Part shown: positions 12,898-20,001 of the stretch, piece after piece | Numbering within the stretch: position 1 is the stretch's first letter | Layout: each line of letters begins with the position of its first letter | Assembly: GCA_964370985.1 (NCBI GenBank) | Contig: CAYJLE010000028.1 | Span: forward strand, 1-44,839 | Source of the DNA: JAHDVS01 sp964370985 | GTDB taxonomy: Bacteria > Actinomycetota > Thermoleophilia > Gaiellales > Gaiellaceae | DNA: 44,839 nucleotides | Direction: 5' to 3' | Position numbers and translations under genes: made by a program | The notes under the pieces: model-generated | Database searches by the model: none | Told to the model about the DNA's origin: nothing | Seen by the model: the letters and a program-made list of their open reading frames with translations, nothing else

Positions 12898-13443
12898 GTG
12901 GACCGGGACGCCGTCCTGTGGCTCGCCGAGCACCGCGCGGGCCCGTTCGACGCCCTCTTCGTCGCGCTCGGCTTCGCCGGCTTCGCCGGGCTCGTCTGGA
13001 TCGCGCTTGCCCCGCTCGTCGCCCGCCGCGCCCGGGTCGCGGTGCTGCCCGCGCTCGCCGCCACGGCCGCGTGCGTCTGGGCCGCCGATCTCGTGACTCT
13101 CGGCGTCAAGGTGCTCGTTCAGCGCCCTCGCCCCTTCGAGACCATGCCGGGCGTCGACGCGCTGACGGGAGCCACGGTCGGAGCCTCGTTCCCCTCCGGG
13201 CACGCTGCCACGAGCGCCGCCGGCGCGCTCCTGCTCGCGGTCATCCTTCCCCGGGCGGCGCCCGCGCTCGCGCTACTCGCGCTCGCGGTCGGCTTCTCGC
13301 GGGTCTACGCGGGCGTCCACTACCCGACGGACGTGCTCGCCGGGGCCGGGATCGGCTGCGCCGCGGCCGCGGCGGTGCTCACAGCTCGTCGCTGGCCTTC
13401 AGGAGGCCCGCGACGACGACGAGCAGGCCCGCGAGCAGGCTGA
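12898..13443 (+). CDS. PAP2 superfamily phosphatase
   Basis: A 181-residue membrane phosphatase of the PAP2/type 2 phosphatidic acid phosphatase superfamily, with about five hydrophobic segments. All three catalytic motifs are present: K71-x4-R-x-R-P (KVLVQRPRP), PSGH at 99-102, and SR135-x5-H141-x3-D145 (SRVYAGVHYPTD). Substrates in the family include phosphatidate, undecaprenyl diphosphate and phosphatidylglycerophosphate; which one applies is not decidable here. The last 20 residues are Arg/Pro-rich and overlap, in antisense, the end of the next gene by 65 nt. Confidence 0.9.
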   Translation: MDRDAVLWLAEHRAGPFDALFVALGFAGFAGLVWIALAPLVARRARVAVLPALAATAACVWAADLVTLGVKVLVQRPRPFETMPGVDALTGATVGASFPSGHAATSAAGALLLAVILPRAAPALALLALAVGFSRVYAGVHYPTDVLAGAGIGCAAAAAVLTARRWPSGGPRRRRAGPRAG

Positions 13444-13807
13444 TCCAGATCCCGATTCCCCGCCCGGTGCCCGCGAACCGGTCGGGGATGTCGATCAGCC
13501 GGATCAGGACGAAGATCGTCGCGAGCCCGCCCAACCCGGCCACCAGCCCCCCGGCCGGCACCTGCGGCGGCAGCTCGAGCCCCGTCGCGCCGAGCACGAG
13601 CAGCAGAAGCACCGCCAGCCCGGCGAACAGCACGAGCTTGCCGAGCGTCCCCGTGTTCCAGCCCAGCACGGACACCGTGAACAGCTGGCCCTCGAACGAA
13701 TACCAGCCCGTGAACGCGCTCACCGTCAGGATCACCCCGGTCAGCCACGCGAGTGCCTCGCCCGGACGGGCAAGGCTCGGGACGCTGGGCCGGCGTGGCT
13801 CGCTCAC
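13379..13807 (-). CDS. Hypothetical four-helix membrane protein
   Basis: A 142-residue protein with four predicted membrane segments: near the N terminus (LAWLTGVILTVSAFTGWYSF), GKLVLFAGLAVLLLLVLGAT, GLVAGLGGLATIFVLIRLI, and ISLLAGLLVVVAGLLKA at the end. The layout resembles small actinobacterial membrane proteins of unknown function. The GTG at 13807 follows the upstream gene by 5 nt, so the two minus-strand genes form an operon. Its 3' end overlaps the convergent PAP2 gene. Confidence 0.75.
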   Translation of the reverse strand: MSEPRRPSVPSLARPGEALAWLTGVILTVSAFTGWYSFEGQLFTVSVLGWNTGTLGKLVLFAGLAVLLLLVLGATGLELPPQVPAGGLVAGLGGLATIFVLIRLIDIPDRFAGTGRGIGIWISLLAGLLVVVAGLLKASDEL

Positions 13808-13812
13808 CGTGC

Positions 13813-14055
13813 TCAGATCCCGAACATCGACTGGATCTGCTCCCAGATCGTCACGCTCAGGAAGACCGCGACCACGAAGAGCGTGCCGACGAGGATCCAG
13901 AACCGCCGGCCCGCGTGCTTCAGCTCACGCCGGTGCTCGATCCGAACGAGCCTCTTGTGGCGATGGGCCCGGAACGCCCGGTGGACGGCGAGCGGGTCAC
14001 CGATCGGTGGGTGCGCGCCCTCCTCGGGGCGCCGGCGCGGGAGGCTGGCGGCCAT
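13813..14055 (-). CDS. Small membrane protein, first gene of a two-gene operon
   Basis: An 80-residue protein: about 55 residues of basic, Arg/His-rich cytoplasmic sequence, then one membrane segment (FWILVGTLFVVAVFLSVTIW) and a short end EQIQSMFGI. The family is not recognised. ATG 14055 was chosen; the open frame extends to 14097 but that start would add only 14 basic residues. It is divergent from the GDPD gene with 74 nt between the two starts. Confidence 0.6.
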   Translation of the reverse strand: MAASLPRRRPEEGAHPPIGDPLAVHRAFRAHRHKRLVRIEHRRELKHAGRRFWILVGTLFVVAVFLSVTIWEQIQSMFGI

Positions 14056-14129
14056 GCGACCCGTAATTGTCGCGGCTCGGGCCCGCCGATGCAACACGAA
14101 GCGCCGGTGGCATCGTGCAAGCTACCCCC

Positions 14130-14861
14130 ATGACGGTCCCCGGGAAGGAGCGGGTCTACCTGCGCGTGGGGCATCGGGGCGCAGCCGCGCTCGCCCCGGA
14201 GAACACGATCGCCTCGCTGGCCGCCGCCCTCGAGCACGGCGTCGACCTCGTGGAATTCGACGTCGTCGACGCCCCCGACGGCCGGCTCGTGCTCGCCCAC
14301 TCGCGCGAGGCGGCCCCGCCGGCCGCCCCGACGCTCGACGAGGCGCTCGCCTTCCTCGCCCGCGAGGCCCCCCCGCACGTCGGTCTCGATCTCGACCTCA
14401 AATGGCACGGCCGCGAGCGCGAGATCGCGGCGGCGCTCGTACGCCACGGCCTCGTCGAGCGGACGATCGCCTGCTCGTTCTTCCCCGCCAGCCTGCGCGC
14501 GCTCCGAGCGAGCGAGCCGGCCCTGCGCACCGGGATCTCCTACCCCTGGGACCGTCGCGGCCTCGCGGAGCGCCGCGCGCTCGCTCCGCTCGTCAACGCG
14601 GGCGCTGCGGGTCTGCGGCGGGCGCTGCCTCTTCGGATCGCAGGCATGGTGGAGGCGGCGGCGGCGTCGTTCGCGATGCTCCACTTCTCCGTGCTCTCAC
14701 CCGCGGCCGTCGAGCGCTGCCACCGTCGCGGCGTGCGCGTGTTCGCCTGGACGGTCGACGACCCGGCGCTGCTCGAGCGCGTGCTCGCGGCCGGTGTCGA
14801 CGGGGTGATCTCGAACGATCCCCGGATCTTCCGCGACGGCTACCATCGGGGGTCGTGCTGA
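14130..14861 (+). CDS. Glycerophosphodiester phosphodiesterase
   Basis: A 243-residue TIM-barrel GDPD that hydrolyses glycerophosphodiesters to glycerol 3-phosphate and an alcohol. The catalytic motif GHRGAAALAPENT is near residue 15, followed by VDLVEFDVVDAPDGRLVLAH with the metal-binding Glu/Asp and His. The C-terminal strand VFAWTVDDPALLERVLAAGV DGVISNDP is typical of the family. No signal peptide is visible, so it should be cytoplasmic. ATG 14130 is preferred; a longer frame begins at 14067. The end overlaps the start of the L,D-transpeptidase gene by 7 nt. Confidence 0.92.
   Translation: MTVPGKERVYLRVGHRGAAALAPENTIASLAAALEHGVDLVEFDVVDAPDGRLVLAHSREAAPPAAPTLDEALAFLAREAPPHVGLDLDLKWHGREREIAAALVRHGLVERTIACSFFPASLRALRASEPALRTGISYPWDRRGLAERRALAPLVNAGAAGLRRALPLRIAGMVEAAAASFAMLHFSVLSPAAVERCHRRGVRVFAWTVDDPALLERVLAAGVDGVISNDPRIFRDGYHRGSC
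14841..14846 (+). promoter_or_regulatory. Probable -10 box of the L,D-transpeptidase gene
   Basis: TACCAT lies within the last GDPD codons and ends 8 nt before GTG 14855. Confidence 0.45.
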
Positions 14862-15886
14862 GAAGGCTTCTCCCCCTGCTCGCGCTCGCTTTTCTGGTCG
14901 TGGGCGTCGCGTCCGCGTCCGGCGCCGTTCTCGCGCCGAGTGGCGCGGCGGACGATCCGCCGCCTCCTCCGCCCGTCGAGCCTCCGCCCGACTCCGATCC
15001 TCCCGGCGACCCGTCCACTCTCGTTCCCGCCGGCGTCACGATCGCCGGTCTCGACGTCGGCGGCCTGACCGCCGACGATGCGAGAGCTCTCGTCGAGGCC
15101 GCGTTCGCCGAGCCGCTCGCCTTCAGCCACGGGCGCAGGCGCTGGAGCGTCACCCCCGAGCAGCTGGGTGCCAAGGCGTACGTGGACGGCGCGATCGGCA
15201 AGGCGTTCGCCGCGGTACCCGGCAGCGCCATCGACCTGGTCGTCGCCGTCAGGGGGAACGTCGTGCGGGCGTACGTCGCCGGGCTCGACGAGACGTACTC
15301 GCGGGCCGCGGTCGACTCGAGGGTTCGCCTCGTCAACCTCGCGCCCAGGATCACGAAGCCGCGTGACGGGTTCAGCGTCCGCCGCTCGGCGATGACGGCC
15401 GCGATCGTGCGGGCGCTGCGCACCGGAGTGCGAGGGCCGCTCGAGCTCGAAGGAACGGTGCTCCGGCCCAGGCTGACTCCCTCGAGCTTCGGCCCCGTGG
15501 TCGTGATCCGGCGCGAGTCGAAGCGCCTGTTCCTCTACAACGGCCAGCGGCTGAAGCGCCAGTTTCGGGTCGCCACCGGCCAGGCGTCCTACCCGACGCC
15601 GCTCGGCCGCTTCCAGGTCGAGGTGAAGTGGAAGAACCCGTGGTGGTACCCGCCGCCGTCCCCGTGGGCGCAGGACGACAAGCCCGTCCCACCCGGGCCC
15701 GGAAACCCGCTCGGCACCCGCTGGATGGGGCTCTCCGCGCAGTACGTGGGGATCCACGGCACCCCGGACTCGGCTTCGATCGGCTACTCGGCCTCCCACG
15801 GCTGCATCCGCATGCTGATCCGTGACGCCGAGTGGCTGTTCGAGCACGTCGGGATCGGCACCCCGGTCTTCATCGTCAAGGCATAA
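14855..15886 (+). CDS. L,D-transpeptidase (YkuD) with PG_binding_4-like domain
   Basis: A 343-residue exported cell-wall enzyme forming 3-3 crosslinks or anchoring proteins to peptidoglycan. It starts with a signal segment (LRRLLPLLALAFLVVGVASA), followed by a Pro/Asp-rich linker. A PG_binding_4-type module (TIAGLDVGGLTADDARALVE) precedes the YkuD domain (VVIRRESKRLFLYNGQRLKR onward). The catalytic signature is intact: a first HGT, then SHGCIRM with His315, Cys317 and Arg319. GTG 14855 was chosen because the signal peptide starts directly there. Confidence 0.93.
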   Translation: MLRRLLPLLALAFLVVGVASASGAVLAPSGAADDPPPPPPVEPPPDSDPPGDPSTLVPAGVTIAGLDVGGLTADDARALVEAAFAEPLAFSHGRRRWSVTPEQLGAKAYVDGAIGKAFAAVPGSAIDLVVAVRGNVVRAYVAGLDETYSRAAVDSRVRLVNLAPRITKPRDGFSVRRSAMTAAIVRALRTGVRGPLELEGTVLRPRLTPSSFGPVVVIRRESKRLFLYNGQRLKRQFRVATGQASYPTPLGRFQVEVKWKNPWWYPPPSPWAQDDKPVPPGPGNPLGTRWMGLSAQYVGIHGTPDSASIGYSASHGCIRMLIRDAEWLFEHVGIGTPVFIVKA

Positions 15887-15935
15887 CGCGGCGCGGCGGG
15901 CGCGGCAGCCGCACCCGCTCCCGAATCCGCCCGGC

Positions 15936-15941
15936 TACCCT
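15936..15941 (+). promoter_or_regulatory. Probable -10 box of the thioredoxin-like gene
   Basis: TACCCT ends 10 nt before ATG 15952 in a 65-nt intergenic gap. Confidence 0.45.
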
Positions 15942-15951
15942 TTCTGGCGAG

Positions 15952-16503
15952 ATGCCTCACCGCGCCAAGCTCGGCCTGCAGATCGGCGCCGTCTGCGTGA
16001 TCGCGCTCCTGCTCGGTCTGCTCGGCTGGCGGCTCGCGGCCAACGCCGAGGGGCGCAACGTCGCCGCCGCCGCCGACGACGGCAAGAGGCCGCCCGCGCC
16101 GGAGCTCAGCCTGCCGCTCCTCGACGGCGGCGACGAGGTCAGCCTCGCCTCCTACCGGGGGCAGGCCGTCGTGGTCAACTTCTGGGCCTCCTGGTGCGTG
16201 CCCTGCCGCAACGAGGCGCCTCTGCTAGAGGAGGCGTCGCAGCGGTGGCGCGACCGGGGCGTCGCGTTCCTCGGCGTCAACTCCCAGGACTTCCTCGGCG
16301 ACGCGCGCACGTTCGTCGAGCGCTACGGGATCACCTACCCGAACGTTCACGACGGGCCGGGCGAGACGCTCGGGCGCTTCGGGATCACCGGCTTCCCCGA
16401 GACCTACTTCCTCGATGCCGAGGGTCGGATCGTGAGTCGTGTTCCCGCCGAGATCGACGCGGAGACGCTCGACGTGAACATCCGGCTCGCTCTGTCGCCG
16501 TGA
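15952..16503 (+). CDS. Membrane-anchored thioredoxin-like protein (TlpA/ResA/CcmG type)
   Basis: A 183-residue protein with an N-terminal anchor (LGLQIGAVCVIALLLGLLGW, about 7-26) and an external thioredoxin fold. The redox centre is W81-C82-V-P-C85, and the TlpA-type strand GVAFLGVNSQDFLGDARTFV and GITGFPETYFLD with the cis-Pro follow. Such proteins reduce apocytochrome c haem-binding cysteines before haem ligation. Being followed directly by CcmH and CcdA genes makes the cytochrome c maturation role likely. It ends in a GTGA overlap with ccmH. Confidence 0.92.
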   Translation: MPHRAKLGLQIGAVCVIALLLGLLGWRLAANAEGRNVAAAADDGKRPPAPELSLPLLDGGDEVSLASYRGQAVVVNFWASWCVPCRNEAPLLEEASQRWRDRGVAFLGVNSQDFLGDARTFVERYGITYPNVHDGPGETLGRFGITGFPETYFLDAEGRIVSRVPAEIDAETLDVNIRLALSP

Positions 16504-16979
16504 TCCGCAGCGCCCTCGCCGCGCTCACGCTCGCGCTCCTCCTCGCCGCGCCGGCGCTCGCGAGCGAGGAACGCCCGACGCTCGCGGAGCTCGAGGGCGA
16601 GGTGATGTGCCCGACCTGCAAGACGACGCTCGAGCTCTCGGACTCCCCGATCGCCGAGCGCATTCGGGCGTTCATCAGCGACCGGATCGCGGCCGGTGAC
16701 ACGAAGTCGGAGATCAAGGACGCGCTCGTCGACCAGTTCGGCGAAGCGGTGCTGAGCGCGCCGCCGAAGTCCGGTTTCAACCTCGTCGCGTGGGTGCTCC
16801 CGCTCGCCGGGCTCGCCGTCGCCGGCAGCGTGGTGGGCGCGCTCGCCTGGCGCTGGACGCGCGGCGCTCGCGGGGCTGCGGCCGCCGGCGCGGGCGATCC
16901 CGGCGCGGAGGCCCCCGCGGGGCTCGACCCCGACCTGGAACGGCGTCTCGACGAGGAGCTCGCCCGGTTCGACGGGTAG
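16500..16979 (+). CDS. CcmH-type cytochrome c maturation protein
   Basis: A 159-residue protein with a signal peptide (ALAALTLALLLAAPALA), an external redox domain with C37-P-T-C40 (VMCPTCKTTLEL), the helical bundle IAERIRAFISDRIAAGDTKS, and a membrane helix near residues 98-118 followed by a short cytoplasmic tail. This is the CcmH/NrfF layout; CcmH handles apocytochrome thiols in system I. The CcmF and CcmE genes are not in this window, so whether the full system exists must be judged elsewhere. Confidence 0.9.
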   Translation: MIRSALAALTLALLLAAPALASEERPTLAELEGEVMCPTCKTTLELSDSPIAERIRAFISDRIAAGDTKSEIKDALVDQFGEAVLSAPPKSGFNLVAWVLPLAGLAVAGSVVGALAWRWTRGARGAAAAGAGDPGAEAPAGLDPDLERRLDEELARFDG

Positions 16980-16985
16980 GCGGCG

Positions 16986-17684
16986 GTGGACGCGAAGATC
17001 CCACTCGCGTTCGTGGCAGGCCTGCTGTCGTTCGTGACCCCGTGCGTCCTGCCGCTCGTGCCGGGCTATCTGTCCGCGGTGTCGGGCACGCAGCCCGGCG
17101 TCGGCGGCCGTCGCGTGCTCCTGGCGAGCCTGCCGTTCGTAGTCGGCTTCACCGTCGTCTTCGTCGCGCTCGGAACCGCGATCGCGAGCCTCGGTGTGGT
17201 CGGCGGCGACCGGCGGCTCGTGCCGCAGATCGCGGGGCTCGTGATCGTCGTGCTCGGCTTCGGGCTGATGGGGCTCCTGCCGCTCCCGTACCTCGAGCGG
17301 CTCGCCGCGCCCGGGCTGCTCGAGCGCGCCCGCGGACACGGCTCCGGGTTGCTGCTCGGCAGCGCCTTCGCGGTCTGCGCCGCCCCCTGCGTCGGCCCGG
17401 TGCTCGGGTCGATCCTGGTGCTCGCCGGCGACGCGAGCACCGCCTGGAAGGGGTCGGTGCTGCTCGCCGTCTACTCGCTCGGGCTCGCCGTTCCCTTCCT
17501 CCTGCTCGGCGTCGGCTTCGGTCGGGTGATGAGCGCCTCCCGCTGGCTGCGCGACCACTACACGGCCGTGCGGGTCGCGAGCGGCCTCGTTCTCGTCGGT
17601 GTCGGGCTGCTGCTGTTCTTCGACCGCTTCTGGTGGCTGAACGTCGGCGTCAGCCGGGCCCGCGACTTCCTCGGCCTGGGTTGA
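16986..17684 (+). CDS. ccdA: Cytochrome c biogenesis protein CcdA
   Basis: A 232-residue, six-helix membrane protein that carries reducing power from cytoplasmic thioredoxin to external thioredoxin-like proteins. The redox cysteines are C20 in SFVTPCVLPLVPGYLS and C135 in CAAPCVGP, both in the positions expected for CcdA. The start GTG 16986 is 6 nt after the CcmH gene stop codon. The 3' end overlaps the convergent DUF309 gene by 35 nt. Confidence 0.95.
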   Translation: MDAKIPLAFVAGLLSFVTPCVLPLVPGYLSAVSGTQPGVGGRRVLLASLPFVVGFTVVFVALGTAIASLGVVGGDRRLVPQIAGLVIVVLGFGLMGLLPLPYLERLAAPGLLERARGHGSGLLLGSAFAVCAAPCVGPVLGSILVLAGDASTAWKGSVLLAVYSLGLAVPFLLLGVGFGRVMSASRWLRDHYTAVRVASGLVLVGVGLLLFFDRFWWLNVGVSRARDFLGLG

Positions 17685-18024
17685 GGCATTCGAGCCGGAC
17701 CGCCGTGAGCTGCGGGCACGATGTCCGCGCATCCTCGAGCTGGGCAAGCAGCGACGACACGTCGAGCCCACGGTGGGCCGGGGCGTACGGCGAGAGGCGC
17801 CGTAGCGCCTTGGCGAGCTGCCGCTCGCAGCCGACCCGGTTGCCACGCCCCGCGTGGTGCCAGGCGACGGCGACGTGGACGAGGCCCTGGAAGAAGCAGC
17901 GCTCCGCGGGCGCGGCGGCGCGCCAGGCCTGCTCGAGTTCCTCGTGAGCGGCGAAGTGCTCGCCGCGCCCGAGCAGGTCGAGCCCGCGTGCATAGCTGGC
18001 GGCGACTTCGTCCACGTTGCTCAC
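17650..18024 (-). CDS. DUF309 protein
   Basis: A 124-residue soluble helical protein of the DUF309 family. The signature is GRGEHFAAHEELEQAWRAAA followed by CFFQGLVHVAVAWHHAGRGN, containing the conserved HE(x)LE and QGL..A..HH motifs. No biochemical activity is established for the family. GTG 18024 starts 44 nt from the divergent receiver-like gene (18069), and the 3' end overlaps ccdA in antisense. Confidence 0.87.
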   Translation of the reverse strand: MSNVDEVAASYARGLDLLGRGEHFAAHEELEQAWRAAAPAERCFFQGLVHVAVAWHHAGRGNRVGCERQLAKALRRLSPYAPAHRGLDVSSLLAQLEDARTSCPQLTAVRLECLNPGRGSRGPG

Positions 18025-18055
18025 CGGCGGCTGTTCCCGGCGTGGGGAAGGGTGA

Positions 18056-18061
18056 TATCTT
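18056..18061 (+). promoter_or_regulatory. Possible -10 box of the receiver-like gene
   Basis: TATCTT ends 7 nt before GTG 18069; an overlapping TGATAT at 18053 is an alternative. Confidence 0.35.
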
Positions 18062-18068
18062 GACCGCC

Positions 18069-18377
18069 GTGGCGACGATCCTGGTTGCAGGCGTCGATCT
18101 GTTCTTCCGCGGAAAGCTCGACGCGCTCCTCGGCGCGAGCCACAAGCTCGTCAGCACGGAGAGCATCGACCCGCCCGACCTCGTGATCGTCGACATCGCC
18201 CGGGTCGACCCCGACGAGGTCGCGGACGCGTACCCGGACACGCCGATCCTCGGCTTCACGAACCACACGGACACGGAAGGATTGCGGCGCGCGAGAGCCG
18301 CCGGCTTCGATCGCGTCGTCGCCCGCTCGGCGCTCGCCGAGCGGGCCGGCGAGCTCGTCGAGGAGCTTGTCGGGTAG
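18069..18377 (+). CDS. Short receiver-like (pseudo-REC) protein
   Basis: A 102-residue single-domain protein with the strand order of a response-regulator receiver: VATILVAGVDLFF, PPDLVIVDIARVDP with Asp42 at the phosphoacceptor position, PILGFTNHTD with Thr64, then GFDRVVARSAL where the invariant Lys of strand 5 is Arg86. The acidic pair near strand 1 is also reduced to one Asp. There is no output domain. It may be a phosphorylation-independent receiver that works by protein contact. Domain assignment is by eye and moderate. Confidence 0.65.
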   Translation: MATILVAGVDLFFRGKLDALLGASHKLVSTESIDPPDLVIVDIARVDPDEVADAYPDTPILGFTNHTDTEGLRRARAAGFDRVVARSALAERAGELVEELVG

Positions 18378-18403
18378 CCGCTCGTCGAGCCCGGTCGACC
18401 CAT

Positions 18404-18409
18404 TACACT
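18404..18409 (+). promoter_or_regulatory. Probable -10 box of the ferredoxin gene
   Basis: TACACT ends 8 nt before ATG 18418. The stretch is nearly identical in form to the one before rplY. Confidence 0.55.
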
Positions 18410-18417
18410 CCCGGTCT

Positions 18418-18729
18418 ATGACGTACATCATCGCTGAGCCCTGTATCGACATCAAGGATCGTTCGTGCGTGGACGTGTGTCCCGTGGACTGCATTCACGA
18501 GGGTGATCGGATACTCGTGATCGACCCGGAGGAGTGCATCGACTGCGGCGCCTGCGAGCCGGAGTGCCCGGTCGAGGCGATCTTCCCGGAGGATGCTCTG
18601 CCGGAGAAGTGGAGTGCGTTCGTGGAGGTCAACTATGCGTTTCCCGAGGGGATGGGGCGCGTGAACGAGTTGACGGAGGCGTACGCGACCGAGCACGACG
18701 TCCGCAACCCGCCGCTCGAGTCCCGGTAG
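18418..18729 (+). CDS. fdxA: Seven-iron ferredoxin
   Basis: A 103-residue ferredoxin with cysteines C9-x7-C17-x3-C21-x3-C25P and C40-x2-C43-x2-C46-x3-C50P, the spacing of actinobacterial 7Fe ferredoxins with one [3Fe-4S] and one [4Fe-4S] cluster. The C-terminal extension (KWSAFVEVNYAFPEGMGRVN) is also typical of FdxA. It is a cytoplasmic one-electron carrier; its partner oxidoreductase is not in this window. It is transcribed alone and converges on the MFS gene, whose end lies 9 nt away. Confidence 0.95.
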   Translation: MTYIIAEPCIDIKDRSCVDVCPVDCIHEGDRILVIDPEECIDCGACEPECPVEAIFPEDALPEKWSAFVEVNYAFPEGMGRVNELTEAYATEHDVRNPPLESR

Positions 18730-18738
18730 GGCACCGGC

Positions 18739-20001
18739 TCAGAGCGCGGGGCCGCCACCGGGCGTCAGGCGGAGCTGAACGGGGATCCGCCGGTCGAGCG
18801 CGAGCGCGACGCCCGCCGCGACGAGGCAGAGGCAAGCCGCGAGCGGAAACAGCGCGAGCGGCTCCGCGGCGAGCAGGAACCCTCCGGCAGCCGGCCCCGC
18901 GATGTAGCCGAGATCCCAGGAGTTCGAGGAGAGCGCCCAGTAGCGGCCGCGCAGGTGCTCCGGCGCCAGATCGGCCACGAGCGGTCCCTGCGTGGGCCCG
19001 TGGAAGCACTCCCCGAAGCCGAAGATCGCGGCTGCAGCGCCGAACACGAGCGCCGCCCCGGTCGCCTCGAGCCAGACGCCGCCTGACTCGACGACGAGCC
19101 ACGCGACCGCCCAGATTGCGGGCATCAGGGCGAGCGCGCGCAGCCGTGACCGGCCCTCGAGCAGCCGCGCGACCGGCAGCTGGCACATGACGAGCACGAC
19201 CGCGCTCGTCAGGAACACGAGCCCGATCGCCCGCTCGCTGACCCCGGCCTCGTTCTTGGCGAACACGGGCAGGAGCTCGAGCTGCGTGTAGCCGACCGAG
19301 ACGAGCAGGAAGTTGAGGAACACGATGCCCATGAACGGGCGGTGGCGCAGCACCTCCCGGTAGCCGCCACGCTGGCGCGACCCGTCCGTGGCGCGCGGGG
19401 GCGGCGGCACGTCCGGGACCGCCGCGAGCACGGCGAGGAAGACGAGGTTCGAGGCCGCGCAGACGAGGAACAGCGTGGTGAACGACCCGGGCCGCGAGGT
19501 CGTCGCGATCAGGCCGCCCGCGAAGCCGCCGAGGCCGATCCCGAGCGCGTAGGCGCTCCGCTGCACCGCGTACGCCGTGTGGCGGCGCTCCACCGGCGCG
19601 AGGCCCGCGAGCAGGCTCGGCTGGGACGTCCAGAACGCTCCGCTGCCGGCGCCCGCGAGCGCCGCAATCAGAAACGCGTGCCACGGCTCCGTGACGAGCG
19701 CGAACAGGCCGTGCCCGGCCGCGGCCAGCACGAGCGACGCGGCCAGGGTACGCCGCGACCCGATCCGGTCGACGACGAGGCCGAACAGCGGCGCGAAGAC
19801 GAGTCCCGCTACCCCGATCGCAGCGATCACGAGACCCGACGTGCCGAGCGGGAAGCCGCGCACGTTGTGGAGGTAGATGACGAGGAACGCAACGAGGATC
19901 CCCGTGCCGAACGAGTTGACGAGCACGCCCGCCTCGAGCGTCCACACGGCCCGCGGCAGCATCGGATCGAGGCCCCGCAGGGTGCGGCCGGCCCGGGTCA
20001 C
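18739..20001 (-). CDS. MFS transporter
   Basis: A 420-residue major facilitator with about 12 hydrophobic segments. The first half has the loop 2-3 motif form (PLFGLVVDRIGSRRTLAASL), and the pseudo-repeat in the second half has ARLLEGRSRLRALALMPAIW. This is the general layout of 12-helix drug/metabolite exporters; no substrate can be assigned. GTG 20001 overlaps the stop of the upstream dehydrogenase gene by 4 nt, so the two are translationally coupled. A later Met (MLPRAVW) is an alternative start. Confidence 0.88.
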   Translation of the reverse strand: MTRAGRTLRGLDPMLPRAVWTLEAGVLVNSFGTGILVAFLVIYLHNVRGFPLGTSGLVIAAIGVAGLVFAPLFGLVVDRIGSRRTLAASLVLAAAGHGLFALVTEPWHAFLIAALAGAGSGAFWTSQPSLLAGLAPVERRHTAYAVQRSAYALGIGLGGFAGGLIATTSRPGSFTTLFLVCAASNLVFLAVLAAVPDVPPPPRATDGSRQRGGYREVLRHRPFMGIVFLNFLLVSVGYTQLELLPVFAKNEAGVSERAIGLVFLTSAVVLVMCQLPVARLLEGRSRLRALALMPAIWAVAWLVVESGGVWLEATGAALVFGAAAAIFGFGECFHGPTQGPLVADLAPEHLRGRYWALSSNSWDLGYIAGPAAGGFLLAAEPLALFPLAACLCLVAAGVALALDRRIPVQLRLTPGGGPAL

